Assembly: GCA_039696685.1 (NCBI GenBank)
Contig: CP155566.1
Location: forward strand, 2,356,001 to 2,420,000
From: Vibrio sp. CDRSL-10 TSBA
GTDB lineage: Bacteria > Pseudomonadota > Gammaproteobacteria > Enterobacterales > Vibrionaceae
Direction: 5' to 3'
Length of the DNA: 64,000 nucleotides
Under the pieces are notes generated by a model. The model worked only from the letters and a program-made list of their open reading frames with translations. It searched no databases and was not told where the DNA came from. This document shows, piece after piece, positions 53,328-63,218 of the stretch. The position numbers and the translations under genes were made by a program. The stretch's first letter is position 1; each line of letters opens with the position of its first letter.

Positions 53328-53516
53328 GGGCGATGATCCGATAAAGAGCGAAAGCGCTATGCTATGCAAACTGTGGTTTATCGGCAACCTAAATCCGGCC
53401 AGATACAGTAATAACGCCAGCCAACCGCTCCTCTTGCCCCTATCTGACGTCAGTCGGCCCAAGGCAGAGGAAAGCTCTCACCAGCGCATGAAGCGATGGT
53501 TTAACACTGACAATAA

Positions 53517-53540
53517 AAAACCCGCCGGATGGCGGGTTTT
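53517..53540 (-). terminator. Terminator of adhE
   Basis: AAAACCCGCC and GGCGGGTTTT form the stem, with A/T runs on both sides; on the reverse strand it follows the adhE stop. Confidence 0.88.
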
Positions 53541-53583
53541 TAGTTTCATGGCTAGGTTTTCGTGCTAGCGAAAACTTATCTCA

Positions 53584-56303
53584 TTACGCTTCAGCTTTGT
53601 CTTTTTTCGCTTTAGGCGCTGCGGCTGGAGCAGCTACTTTTGCAGCTTCCTGATCCGCTTTTTTCTTGATAACAGTGGTACCTTCGAAAGTTTCACCTTC
53701 AACGAACGCTTTACCGTAGTAAGAAGCAGACAGTACTTCTTTCAGCTCTGAAATCAGAGGGTAACGTGGGTTCGCACCAGTACATTGGTCATCGAACGCT
53801 TCAACCGCAAGCTCATCCAGTTTCGCCAGGAAGTCAGCTTCGTTGACACCTGCAGCCTGGATAGACATTGGGATATCCAGATTCACTTTCAGCTCATCCA
53901 ACCATGCCAGCAGACGTTCAATCTTCTGCGCAGTGCGGTCGCCAGCCTGGCTCAGACCCAGGTGGTCTGCAACTTCTGCGTAACGACGACGTGCTTGCGG
54001 ACGGTCGTATTGAGAGAATGCAGTCTGTTTAGTCGGGTTATCGTTCGCGTTGTAACGTACCACGTTAGAAATCAGCAGTGCGTTCGCCAGGCCGTGTGGC
54101 AGGTGGAACTCAGCACCGATTTTGTGTGCCATTGAGTGACATACACCCAGGAATGCGTTAGCAAACGCGACACCTGCGATAGTCGCTGCGTTGTGTACTT
54201 TTTCACGTGCAATCGGGTCTTTAGAACCGTTTGCGTAGCTTGATGGCAGGTATTCTTTCAGCATTTTCAGCGCTTGCAGAGCCTGACCGTCAGAGTATTC
54301 GTTCGCCAGAACAGATACATAAGCTTCCAGAGCGTGAGTCACCGCGTCGTAACCACCGAAGGCAGTCAGAGACTTAGGCATGTTCATCACCAGGTTAGCG
54401 TCAACGATAGCCATGTTAGGAGTCAGTTCGTAGTCCGCCAGTGGATATTTCGCACCAGTTTTGTCGTCAGTTACTACGGCAAACGGAGTGACTTCTGAAC
54501 CTGTACCTGAAGTGGTAGTGATACATACCAGCTCAGCTTTCTGACCCATTTTAGGGAACTTGTAGATACGTTTACGGATATCCATAAAGCGCATTGCCAG
54601 TTCTTCGAAGTGAGTCTCTGGGTGCTCGTACATTACCCACATGATTTTCGCTGCGTCCATTGGAGAACCACCGCCCAGCGCCAGGATAACGTCTGGCTGG
54701 AAGCTGCTCATCGCTTCAGCACCTTTCTTAACCACAGACAGAGTTGGATCTGCTTCTACATCAAAGAAAGTCTGAACTTCCATACCCTGCGCTTTCAGCA
54801 GTTGTACTACGTCATCAGCATAACCGTTGTTGAACAGGAAGCGGTCAGTTACCAGGAAACGCGCGTTTTTTACCTTCCAGGTCGCTCAGTGCGATTGGAA
54901 GACTACCGCGACGGAAGTAGATTGACTTAGGTAGTTTATGCCACAACATGTTTTCAGCTCGTTTCGCTACAGTTTTCTTGTTGATCAGGTGCTTAGGACC
55001 TACGTTCTCAGAGATAGAGTTACCACCCCAAGAACCACAACCCAGAGTCAGAGACGGCGCAACGTTGAAGTTGTACAGGTCACCGATACCACCGTGAGTG
55101 GTTGGGATGTTGATCAGGATACGTGCAGTTTTCAGCTTGTCACCGAAGTAACGGATACGGTCTGCGTTCACGTCTTGGTTAGTGTAAAGACCTGAAGTAT
55201 GGCCGATACCACCGATTTCAACCATGGTTACTGCTTGTGCAACCGCATCTTCGAAGTCATCAGCACGGAACAGACCCAGAGTCGGAGACAATTTCTCATG
55301 CGCAAATTCGTCGTCGTGAGAGACTTTGCCCAGACCTTCACCAACCAGTACTTTAGTGTCAGCAGGAACAGTCACACCCGCCATTTCCGCAATTTTCGCT
55401 GCTGGCTGACCTACGATTTTCGCGTTCAGTGCGCCGTTAATCAGCAGTACTTTACGTACTTTTTCCGCTTCAGCTTTGCTTAATACGTACGCTTTGTGAG
55501 AAGCAAAACGTGCTTTCACTTCATCGTATACTGAATCAACCACGATAGCGGCCTGCTCTGAAGCACACACTACGCCGTTGTCGAATGTTTTAGACATCAG
55601 GATTGAAGCCACTGCACGTTTGATATCGGCAGTTTCGTCAATCACAACCGGTACGTTACCCGCACCCACACCGATAGCTGGTTTACCTGAAGAGTAAGCC
55701 GCTTTCACCATGCCCGGACCACCAGTTGCAAGGATCAGCGCAATACCATCGTGTTTCATCAGCGCGTTAGACAGCTCAACAGATGGCTCATCAATCCAGC
55801 CGATGATATCTTTTGGCGCACCCGCTGCTACTGCAGCATCCAGAACCAGTTTCGCTGCATCATTAGTAGAGTTTCTTCGCACGTGGGTGTGGAGAGAAGA
55901 TGATACCGTTACGTGTCTTCAGAGAAATCAGAGACTTGAAGATCGCAGTTGAAGTCGGGTTAGTGGTTGGTACGATACCGCAGATAATGCCGACAGGCTC
56001 AGCGATAGTCATAGTGCCCAGGTTGTCATCTTCTTCCAGAACACCACAAGTCTTTTCGTCTTTGTATTTGTTGTAGATAAACTCAGACGCAAAGTGGTTC
56101 TTGATTACTTTATCCTCAACAATACCCATGCCAGATTCCGCTACCGCTTGTTGCGCCAGAGGAATACGAGCTTGGTTAGCTGCCAGCGATGCTGCACGGA
56201 AGATTTTGTCTACTTGTTCCTGAGTGTAAGTAGCAAATTCGGCTTGTGCCGCTTTCACACGTGCTACAAGAGCATCAAGTTCAGCCAAGTTAGTTACAGG
56301 CAT
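53584..56303 (-). CDS. adhE: Bifunctional acetaldehyde-CoA/alcohol dehydrogenase AdhE (two frameshifts in this sequence)
   Basis: The N-terminal half is a CoA-acylating aldehyde dehydrogenase (FDNGVVCASEQAAIVVDS with the catalytic Cys). The C-terminal half is an iron alcohol dehydrogenase (ALGGGSPMDAAKIMW, GVCHSMAHKIGAEFHLPHGL with the iron His). Breaks at the GAAAC at 54856-54860 and the GTTTC at 55871-55875 split it; removing one base at each restores KKRAFLVTDRFLFNNGY and PRAKNSTNDAAKLVLDAA, giving about 905 residues. It ends with an Ala/Lys-rich tail. AdhE makes ethanol from acetyl-CoA in fermentation. Confidence 0.95.
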
Positions 56304-56868
56304 AATGAATCTCCTAAAAATATAAAAATGTTAAAAACTCTTTATTAAGCATGTGTCTTTAAGTTTTGGCCATTTCGTCAATCATTTATCTGACGACAGG
56401 CTTAGTAAATTGCTTTCATGGCTGAGTATAATCTTTCACTGTGTGACAAATATTGACTCAGATCAGTTATGAAAAAGTAATTACTACTCTAGGGGTATTT
56501 ACCCAGAAAAAACAAACTTAAATTATTGAATTTTATATACAAATAAAAAATCACCACTCACTAAAATATTGCTTCACCCGATAAGAAAAACTAAAAAAAC
56601 TACACAGCTTTGTAAAAAAGTTTCATTTTTGTACAACCGCACTACATGTACCCGTGGATTGATGTGCCACTAAGCAGTATATCTTTTCAGCGATATGCCT
56701 CCACACCACTGGATAAATTTTAGCCAAACTGTGCTCTGGTTAACATGCCAGCCTCAAATTGAATACAAAACCAACAATAACGAAACTCTTGGTTCACACT
56801 GAGTCATAATGATTAGTTTTTCTTAATCATCAGAGGCCTGCAGCGATACTTTTTTTCATTCGTGCTTT
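56304..56868. promoter_or_regulatory. Long adhE upstream region with FNR-like site
   Basis: About 570 AT-rich bases upstream of adhE, as in E. coli where this region is dense in regulator sites. TTGAC-TCAG-ATCAG (56453-56466) resembles the FNR site TTGAT-N4-ATCAA with two mismatches. No gene is visible. Confidence 0.45.
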
Positions 56869-56902
56869 AACAGGCTTTGCACTACATTAAGCCTGTTTTT
56901 TA
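56869..56902 (+). terminator. Intrinsic-terminator hairpin just upstream of marC-family gene
   Basis: AACAGGCTT and AAGCCTGTT pair over an 11-base loop, followed by a T run, and end about 31 bases before the start of the marC-family gene. It is either the end of an untranslated transcript or an attenuator. Confidence 0.7.
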
Positions 56903-56933
56903 TGTCAACCCTGTGATTTCAAGAGAATCCTTA

Positions 56934-57569
56934 ATGCAATTTGAGTTCGCTATTTTTCTGCAGTTTTTTCTCGGCCTTGTGGCCGCCGTTAACCCGGTCG
57001 GTATCATGCCTGTGTTTGTGTCGCTGACCGGCCACATGACACCGGAAGAAAAGAATAAAACCGCAGCCACTGCCAATACAGCCGTTGCGGTCATTTTGAT
57101 CATTGCATTGCTTGGTGGTCAGATGCTGCTGGATATGTTCAGCATTTCACTCGACTCTTTCCGCGTGGCAGGTGGTTTACTGCTGCTGAGCATCGCATTT
57201 TCGATGATGAGCGGTAAACTGGGTGAAGATAAGCAGAATAAACAGGAAAAGACCGAATACATCAGCCGTGAGCAGATAGGTGTGGTTCCTCTGGCCATGC
57301 CGCTGATGGCAGGTCCGGGTGCGATCAGTTCGACGATTGTTTATGGTTCGCGTTATCCGGCGATGATGGATACCTTAGGTATCGTCGTTACCATTATTTT
57401 GTTTTGCGTGGCATCATGGGTTCTGTTCCGCTCCGCACCTTATATCGTGCGCTTATTAGGCCAGACCGGGATCAACGTCATCACTCGTATCATGGGCCTG
57501 ATTCTGGGCGCATTGGGGATTGAATTTATCGCCAACGGATTACGCAGCCTGTTTCCGGGACTGGCGTAA
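56934..57569 (+). CDS. MarC/YchE-family inner-membrane protein
   Basis: 211 residues from the ATG at 56934 (MQFEFAIFLQFFLGLVAAVN). Six hydrophobic helices with LVAAVNPVGIMPVFVSLTGH at the start and VVPLAMPLMAGPGAISSTIV in the middle, both MarC signatures. Next to adhE as ychE is in E. coli. Function unknown. Confidence 0.85.
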   Translation: MQFEFAIFLQFFLGLVAAVNPVGIMPVFVSLTGHMTPEEKNKTAATANTAVAVILIIALLGGQMLLDMFSISLDSFRVAGGLLLLSIAFSMMSGKLGEDKQNKQEKTEYISREQIGVVPLAMPLMAGPGAISSTIVYGSRYPAMMDTLGIVVTIILFCVASWVLFRSAPYIVRLLGQTGINVITRIMGLILGALGIEFIANGLRSLFPGLA

Positions 57570-57642
57570 ACCGCTGGCCGGATTAGCCTAACGCCCGACA
57601 TAACGTTATGATATTGCAACGAGTGACACAGGTTGCAATATC

Positions 57643-58539
57643 ATGACGGACAATACCTTTAAACACCAGCTTTACGTCGTTATCTTCGGTACTCACACCC
57701 GCGGCGGGCGTATTTTTGACATCGCATTGATTATTGCGATTCTGACCTCCATTCTGGCGCTGATACTCGAATCCATCCCCGAGGTGGCCGCCGTCTGGAA
57801 GCAGGAAATCCGCATCATCGAATACGTCTTCACTGCATTATTTACCATCGAATATCTGCTCAGACTGTATTGTTCCCCTCAGCCCAAAGCCTACGCAAAA
57901 AGTTTTTACGGCGTCATCGACCTGGTGTCTATCCTGCCGACTTACTTCAGCCTGCTGTTTCCTTCCGCCACCTTTATGGGCGCAATCCGCTTATTACGTG
58001 TAATGCGTATTTTTCGGATCTTTAAACTGGTGCGCTATCTGCAAGACTCCAACATTCTGATGCGCTCCATGCTGGGAGCCCGACGTAAGGTTCTGATCTT
58101 TTTCAGTACTGTGGCGGTTTTGGTCACCATTTTTGGATCTATCGTGTACGTAATTGAAGGACCGGAAAACGGCTTTACCAGTATCCCGCAGAGCATCTAT
58201 TGGGCGATAGTCACCATTACCACCGTCGGCTATGGCGATGTCGCACCACAAACTCCGCTCGGAAAAGCAGTGGCCGCTCTGACCATGCTGCTCGGTTATT
58301 CGATCCTCGCGGTACCAACCGGCATTATTACCGCAGAGCTCAATCAGGAAATGAACTCACATCGTGAACTGGTGAAGTGCCCCAACTGCTCCCATGCAGG
58401 CCATGATCCGGATGCCATGTACTGTAAACATTGTGGCAGTGAACTGGCTGACCCGGATAAACGTGTGGTACCAACCAGGCTGCCACCAAAAGTTACCGCA
58501 GGCTCAGAGCAAAAAAACGTGCAGCCACCCGATGACTAA
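57643..58539 (+). CDS. Voltage-gated potassium channel with C-terminal zinc ribbon
   Basis: 298 residues. Six transmembrane helices include an S4 with regularly spaced arginines (AIRLLRVMRIFRIFKLVRYL) and a pore with TITTVGYGD, the K+ selectivity filter. The tail has CPNCSHAGHDPDAMYCKHCG, a four-cysteine zinc ribbon, followed by a disordered end. Such ribbons occur in a branch of Kch-like channels; ligand or metal control is possible but not shown. Confidence 0.88.
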   Translation: MTDNTFKHQLYVVIFGTHTRGGRIFDIALIIAILTSILALILESIPEVAAVWKQEIRIIEYVFTALFTIEYLLRLYCSPQPKAYAKSFYGVIDLVSILPTYFSLLFPSATFMGAIRLLRVMRIFRIFKLVRYLQDSNILMRSMLGARRKVLIFFSTVAVLVTIFGSIVYVIEGPENGFTSIPQSIYWAIVTITTVGYGDVAPQTPLGKAVAALTMLLGYSILAVPTGIITAELNQEMNSHRELVKCPNCSHAGHDPDAMYCKHCGSELADPDKRVVPTRLPPKVTAGSEQKNVQPPDD

Positions 58540-58704
58540 CTGAGGTAAGTACGGTCAGTCATGACCACTTCGCCCAGTTGAGGATGTTGAGCGCCGTGAT
58601 GGGGTGAACACTCGGTATGCCAAAGGAAAGGTATGCCAACGAAAGGGATCGTAACCAAAGGAATGGCAGGCCGTAACCAAAGAGAGTTACGAACTGTTAG
58701 TCAT

Positions 58705-58728
58705 AAAAAAAGCGCCCGCAGGCGCTTT
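58705..58728 (-). terminator. Terminator of asd
   Basis: AAAAAGCGCC and GGCGCTTTTT pair over a four-base loop, with T run on the reverse strand after the asd stop. Confidence 0.85.
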
Positions 58729-58769
58729 TTCCGAAACAGACTTGTTTTTCAGTCTGGGACGAAGTGTTA

Positions 58770-59882
58770 TTACTTCTCAGCCAGAATGATACGCAGTGTA
58801 CGACGCAGTGGTTCTGCCGCACCCCATAACAGCTGGTCACCAACGGTGAACGCGTTAAGGAAATCGTCACCCATCGACATTTTACGCAGACGGCCAACTG
58901 GCACAGACAGTGTACCGGTAACTTTCGCTGGGCTAAGCTCGCGTGCAGTGATGTCACGTTCGTTCGGGATAACTTTAACCCAATCATTGTGAGTCGCGAT
59001 CATCTCTTCGATCTCATCCAGTGGCACATTCTGTTTCAGCTTGATAGTCAGTGCCTGAGAGTGACAACGCATCGCACCGATACGGACACAAGTACCGTCA
59101 ATTGGCACCGGAGAATTAGATGAGCCCAGGATCTTGTTCGCTTCAACGCCTGCTTTCCACTCTTCTTTGCTCTGGCCATTGTCACGTTTAACATCTATCC
59201 AAGGGATCAGAGAGCCGGCCAGAGGTACACCAAACTGGTCAGTCGGGAAGCTTGCAGAACGCATGGTTTCCGCTACTTTCTGGTCAATATCCAGAATAGA
59301 GCTCGACGGGTTCGCCAACTCAGAGCTGACGGAGTCATTGATCACGCCCATCTGGGAGATCAGCTCACGCATATTCTGTGCACCGGCACCAGACGCCGCC
59401 TGGTAAGTCATGGCACTCATCCACTCAACCAGACCGCGCTCGAACAGACCACCCAGCCCCATCAGCATCAGGCTGACAGTACAGTTACCGCCAACAAAAG
59501 TGTTAGTGCCGCCATGGATACCTTGCTGGATTTGATTCAGGTTAACCGGATCCAGAGTAATGATGGAATCTTCAGCCATACGCAGGGTAGAAGCTGCATC
59601 GATCCAGTAGCCTTTCCAGCCAGCCTGACGCAGAGCAGGGTACACTTTCTCTGTGTAGCTGCCACCCTGACAGGTGATAACTGCGTCCAGTTGCTTCAGG
59701 CTATCAATATCAAATGCGTCTTGCAGTAAACCCGCTTCTTTACCAAAATTAGGAGCAGGGATACCGATTTGAGACGTACTGTAGAATACCGGCTCAATCA
59801 GGTTGAAATCGCCTTCTTCAACCATACGTTGCATAAGTACAGAACCAACCATACCACGCCAACCCACTAAACCTACTCTCAT
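58770..59882 (-). CDS. asd: Aspartate-semialdehyde dehydrogenase
   Basis: 370 residues, intact. [20 protein letters not shown] is the NADP-binding start; [20 protein letters not shown] contains the catalytic Cys; [13 protein letters not shown] has the substrate His. This is the 370-residue gammaproteobacterial form. The enzyme makes aspartate semialdehyde for lysine, threonine, methionine and peptidoglycan diaminopimelate. Confidence 0.96.
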   Translation of the reverse strand: MRVGLVGWRGMVGSVLMQRMVEEGDFNLIEPVFYSTSQIGIPAPNFGKEAGLLQDAFDIDSLKQLDAVITCQGGSYTEKVYPALRQAGWKGYWIDAASTLRMAEDSIITLDPVNLNQIQQGIHGGTNTFVGGNCTVSLMLMGLGGLFERGLVEWMSAMTYQAASGAGAQNMRELISQMGVINDSVSSELANPSSSILDIDQKVAETMRSASFPTDQFGVPLAGSLIPWIDVKRDNGQSKEEWKAGVEANKILGSSNSPVPIDGTCVRIGAMRCHSQALTIKLKQNVPLDEIEEMIATHNDWVKVIPNERDITARELSPAKVTGTLSVPVGRLRKMSMGDDFLNAFTVGDQLLWGAAEPLRRTLRIILAEK

Positions 59883-60450
59883 CGCACTAACTCTCCGTGT
59901 ATTTCAATTAAAAATTCAGTCTACCATCTATAAGTGGTTCAGAAAAAAATCTCAACCCTTTCTTGGCAAAAGTTGTAACTTTTTCTTTTTCAGCCTCGCT
60001 ATTTACGCCAATTTCACATTCAAGCCACAGAAATCAGCAATTTTTTGCCACAGTTTGCACAGTCAGTTGACCCGCGTGTCAGAGTTTGAATCCCCTTATC
60101 ACCTCAACAAGATTATTATGTAAGGCTGCTTGTCCGGGTTGTCATCCGATACCGCGCACCGTTGTGGAACGCCGGTCAGGCGCTCTAACGGCAGGATCTT
60201 TTTACGGGTAAAGCGTAGAAGTCACCGTTTTAGTGCGCGACAGCGCAAATTCCGTTCACAGTGAAAAAGCCACGCGAAGAACTAACATACCTTCACCATT
60301 AAATTGAGGATGTTAGATAGAAAAAACAACGGGCGTTTTTTGCGCACAATTTATTTAAGGCTCTGGGAAAATGGCTTTAATCACGACAAAGAATCGGAAA
60401 AACTAGCATTTAAAGCAAAAACACGCAAAATAAAGTCTATTTTGAGTATT
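59883..60450. other. Intergenic region upstream of asd
   Basis: About 570 bases upstream of asd and downstream of the HPt-domain gene. It should hold the asd promoter. Small frames here have no recognisable product. I see no RNA gene. Confidence 0.4.
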
Positions 60451-61728
60451 TTAGCCATCCGTCTGCAAGCTCAGCAAGCTTCTGGCACTGGCGAGAGTCT
60501 GCTGCAACTGTTTGGCTAAACTCTGTAATTCACCACCCGACGGTGTACCGCCCCGTTTAAGCTTGAGTTCGATGTCGGTGGCAATCTCTTTCAAACCCTT
60601 GGCTCCCAGGCTACTGGCGACGCCCTTAAGACTATGTACTTTCCGCTCGGCAGCTTCACGATCTGAGGCCAACAATTGACTGATCTGCTGATCATCATGC
60701 TGGTGATCTTCGACGAACACCGCCAGCAACAGATAAACCGATGCCTGATCGTTATCCAGAGTATTCAGCATCGCCTGCATATCCACTTCTGAGGACAATG
60801 CTTGCGGCTCGATCAACCCGGCATTGTCACTGGCTACTGCAGAAAAAGTCGGCGCTGCGTTTCCAGTTGCTGTCACCTCCGTTTGAGACACAGGGCTTTG
60901 GCTTTGCTCATTGCTGGCTGGTGAAGCATGACTTTCCACAATAAGCTGCTTCTCGCGTCTCATCAGCAGCCACACCACCAGAACTAACGCAGCGACACTA
61001 CTTGCCATCGCCAGTATGGTTAACCACTTGAAATCCTGTTGCAGTTTGATTGCAACCAGCGTGACTTCATCATGCACCTGATGCTCGAGCAGTTTATTGA
61101 CCTGATTGTCTGACTCTGCGTATTTACTCAGCAATGAAGAAACTGATGCCAGAGAGCGTTGCAGTTCGTTTCTCTCCTGCTCCGGCAATTGGTAGGAATA
61201 CTGCAAAATGTCGTCGAAAGTGCGATACAGTTGCGGACTTTGCTGCCCTTGGGTATACAGAGCCTGCAGCACATAAGAGCCAATCTGCCAGTAACGCCGC
61301 TGTAATTCAGGCTGCGACACATACTTATCTCGCGACTGATTTAACCGACTGACAAAGTCACTGACTGACAGCTCAATCGCAACAAAGCTTTGAGTCAATT
61401 CAACGAACCGGTCAGTCACATACAGCAACTGAGACATATCCGGTTGCAACCAGCGTCCTTGCCAGTCGAGCTCAAGCTGACGGCGTAACGAGTAAATTTG
61501 CTGAATATTCAAAGCCAAATCGCTGGAACGGTTGGTTCGGTAAGGCTCTCGGAAATAGAGCATACTACGTAGATGAAAGACGCTATCCTGCAGTTCAGTC
61601 ACACTGCGGTTACTGTTCTCCAGCGCCCGGTATTGCAGCACCACAAACAGCATCACCACGGCCCAAAGCGCCATGATTGCAAAATACCACTTACTTTTAA
61701 AAAAACCACCGAGCCTTTGCCTGACCAT
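60451..61728 (-). CDS. Membrane-anchored HPt-domain protein
   Basis: 425 residues from the ATG at 61728 (MVRQRLGGFFKSKWYFAIMA). Two transmembrane helices (about residues 14-35 and 240-262) enclose a periplasmic helical domain of about 200 residues, like the sensor part of a hybrid kinase. The C-terminal domain has AERKVHSLKGVASSLGAKGL, the phosphorylatable His of an HPt. No kinase or receiver domain is present. The protein might take phosphate from a separate hybrid kinase or form a stripped-down sensor; its partner is not in this window. Confidence 0.75.
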   Translation of the reverse strand: MVRQRLGGFFKSKWYFAIMALWAVVMLFVVLQYRALENSNRSVTELQDSVFHLRSMLYFREPYRTNRSSDLALNIQQIYSLRRQLELDWQGRWLQPDMSQLLYVTDRFVELTQSFVAIELSVSDFVSRLNQSRDKYVSQPELQRRYWQIGSYVLQALYTQGQQSPQLYRTFDDILQYSYQLPEQERNELQRSLASVSSLLSKYAESDNQVNKLLEHQVHDEVTLVAIKLQQDFKWLTILAMASSVAALVLVVWLLMRREKQLIVESHASPASNEQSQSPVSQTEVTATGNAAPTFSAVASDNAGLIEPQALSSEVDMQAMLNTLDNDQASVYLLLAVFVEDHQHDDQQISQLLASDREAAERKVHSLKGVASSLGAKGLKEIATDIELKLKRGGTPSGGELQSLAKQLQQTLASARSLLSLQTDG

Positions 61729-61815
61729 CTGTGAGCCTGCTGAACGATTTATTATTAAATACAAGCATATATCTAAATAGATTCACTGTCGTGCTACAGG
61801 CCGCAAAGGGGATAA

Positions 61816-61839
61816 AAAAAGAGCGCCGCAGCGCTCTTT
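61816..61839 (-). terminator. Terminator of yejK
   Basis: AAAGAGCGC and GCGCTCTTT pair over a four-base loop with a T run on the reverse strand, 40 bases beyond the yejK stop. Confidence 0.85.
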
Positions 61840-61878
61840 CTGTCAATTCGGGATTTAGCTCATCTGGATCTGACTCAA

Positions 61879-62883
61879 TCAGCCGTTTTTACGTGTCAGC
61901 TGGTCACGCAGGTTAGGCGGTGTGCCTTTGATGGTCAGGGTATCCGTCTCCGGATCGTAGAACACCCGTTCGCCCATCAGCAGACTGTCAAAACTGATGT
62001 TGAGACCGCCGCCGGCGCCAACATATTTGGTCAGCTTGCGAACGGTACTGCGATCGCCAGGGAAGCTCTCTTCCAGCTCATACCCGTGCTCACGGGTAAA
62101 ATCCAGGAAACTGGTGCCGGTCTCGCTGGCTGGCAGCTCACCGGACAGCTCCTGAATCTGCACTTCTTCACCAGATTTAATCTGGTCATTACAGTAATCG
62201 TAGACCTGCTTTTTGTAGCTGATGGCGTCATCTTTTTCCAGCTTGGCATCAGTCACGAAGTCCTCAACCGCCTGCATCAGAACCTGGTTCTGCTGCTTAG
62301 GATCAAGGCCAATGTCAGCCTGCAGAAAATCAAGGAAGAAGTCGGCAACTTTACGACCCACGCGACCTTTAATGTAAGACAGGTAGCGGTTGGAGTCTTT
62401 ATCCGTCTCATAACTCGACAGGTCGATGCGTGCCGCGATATCCATCTTATTGATATCGAGATAATCCGTCGCACTGATATCGAGTCCTTCGGTCACTTTC
62501 AGGCTCTGGTTAGACGGCAAAAGTGCGATAAACAGATAGTCCGTCGCCAATGACTGATACTCAGCCATGACCAGAATACCTTCGTCCGCGAACGGGTATT
62601 TGCTCAGCTCATCTTTAAGACGCTGGGCACTGACCTGGGAAAAGTCGTAAAAATTACGCTCTCCCTTACGTAACTCCTGCAACCAGTGCTGAAATTCGCT
62701 GTCCGATTTAAACGAACCGAAGCCTTTGCCCGCTTTCGAATTGAAAACACGATGTAACTCAGCGACTAAGTTTTCGGTTGAGGTATCATTATCAAGAGAT
62801 TGAGCGCGGTAGTTAACCATCAGCTCGTCATTATCATTTTTGCGCAACTGATGCAAAATGACATTAGAAAGGTGCAAACTCAT
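61879..62883 (-). CDS. yejK: Nucleoid-associated protein YejK
   Basis: 334 residues. MSLHLSNVILHQLRKNDNDE is the family start, and GVDISATDYLD-type text near residue 150 (EGLDISATDYLDINKMDIAA) and YVGAGGGLNISFDSLLMGER near the C-terminus are typical. YejK binds nucleoid DNA. It is divergent from yejL-yejM, as in E. coli. Confidence 0.93.
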   Translation of the reverse strand: MSLHLSNVILHQLRKNDNDELMVNYRAQSLDNDTSTENLVAELHRVFNSKAGKGFGSFKSDSEFQHWLQELRKGERNFYDFSQVSAQRLKDELSKYPFADEGILVMAEYQSLATDYLFIALLPSNQSLKVTEGLDISATDYLDINKMDIAARIDLSSYETDKDSNRYLSYIKGRVGRKVADFFLDFLQADIGLDPKQQNQVLMQAVEDFVTDAKLEKDDAISYKKQVYDYCNDQIKSGEEVQIQELSGELPASETGTSFLDFTREHGYELEESFPGDRSTVRKLTKYVGAGGGLNISFDSLLMGERVFYDPETDTLTIKGTPPNLRDQLTRKNG

Positions 62884-62967
62884 AGTGAAATAATCGTCGT
62901 ACTGGTTTCAGTTGTAAGGCATAGTAGGTTATCATAAGCCGCTTTTACTATCATCATTAGAGTCTTT

Positions 62968-63183
62968 ATGCCTATTACATCTAAATACAGTGACGAAAAA
63001 GTTGAAACTATCCTGACTGAAATCGCTGCCGTTCTTGATAAACATGATGCATCACCAGAGCTTACCCTGATGATTGCAGGAAACGTAGCCACCAATGTCA
63101 TCAATCAGAACGTAGCTAAGGCACAGAGAAAAGCGATTGCAGAAAAGTTTGCGCAAGCTTTAATGTCTTCGCTGAAAGATTAA
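62968..63183 (+). CDS. yejL: YejL (DUF1414) small protein
   Basis: 71 residues starting [20 protein letters not shown], with the conserved [20 protein letters not shown] segment. Function unknown. It precedes yejM, with 35 bases between them. Confidence 0.92.
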   Translation: MPITSKYSDEKVETILTEIAAVLDKHDASPELTLMIAGNVATNVINQNVAKAQRKAIAEKFAQALMSSLKD

Positions 63184-63218
63184 TTTCATACTTAACACCG
63201 GATAAATAGAAAAATTCA

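Noticed and set aside
60304..60519. 71-codon ORF on the plus strand
   Set aside because: It runs into the 3' end of the HPt-domain gene on the other strand and shows no coding character.
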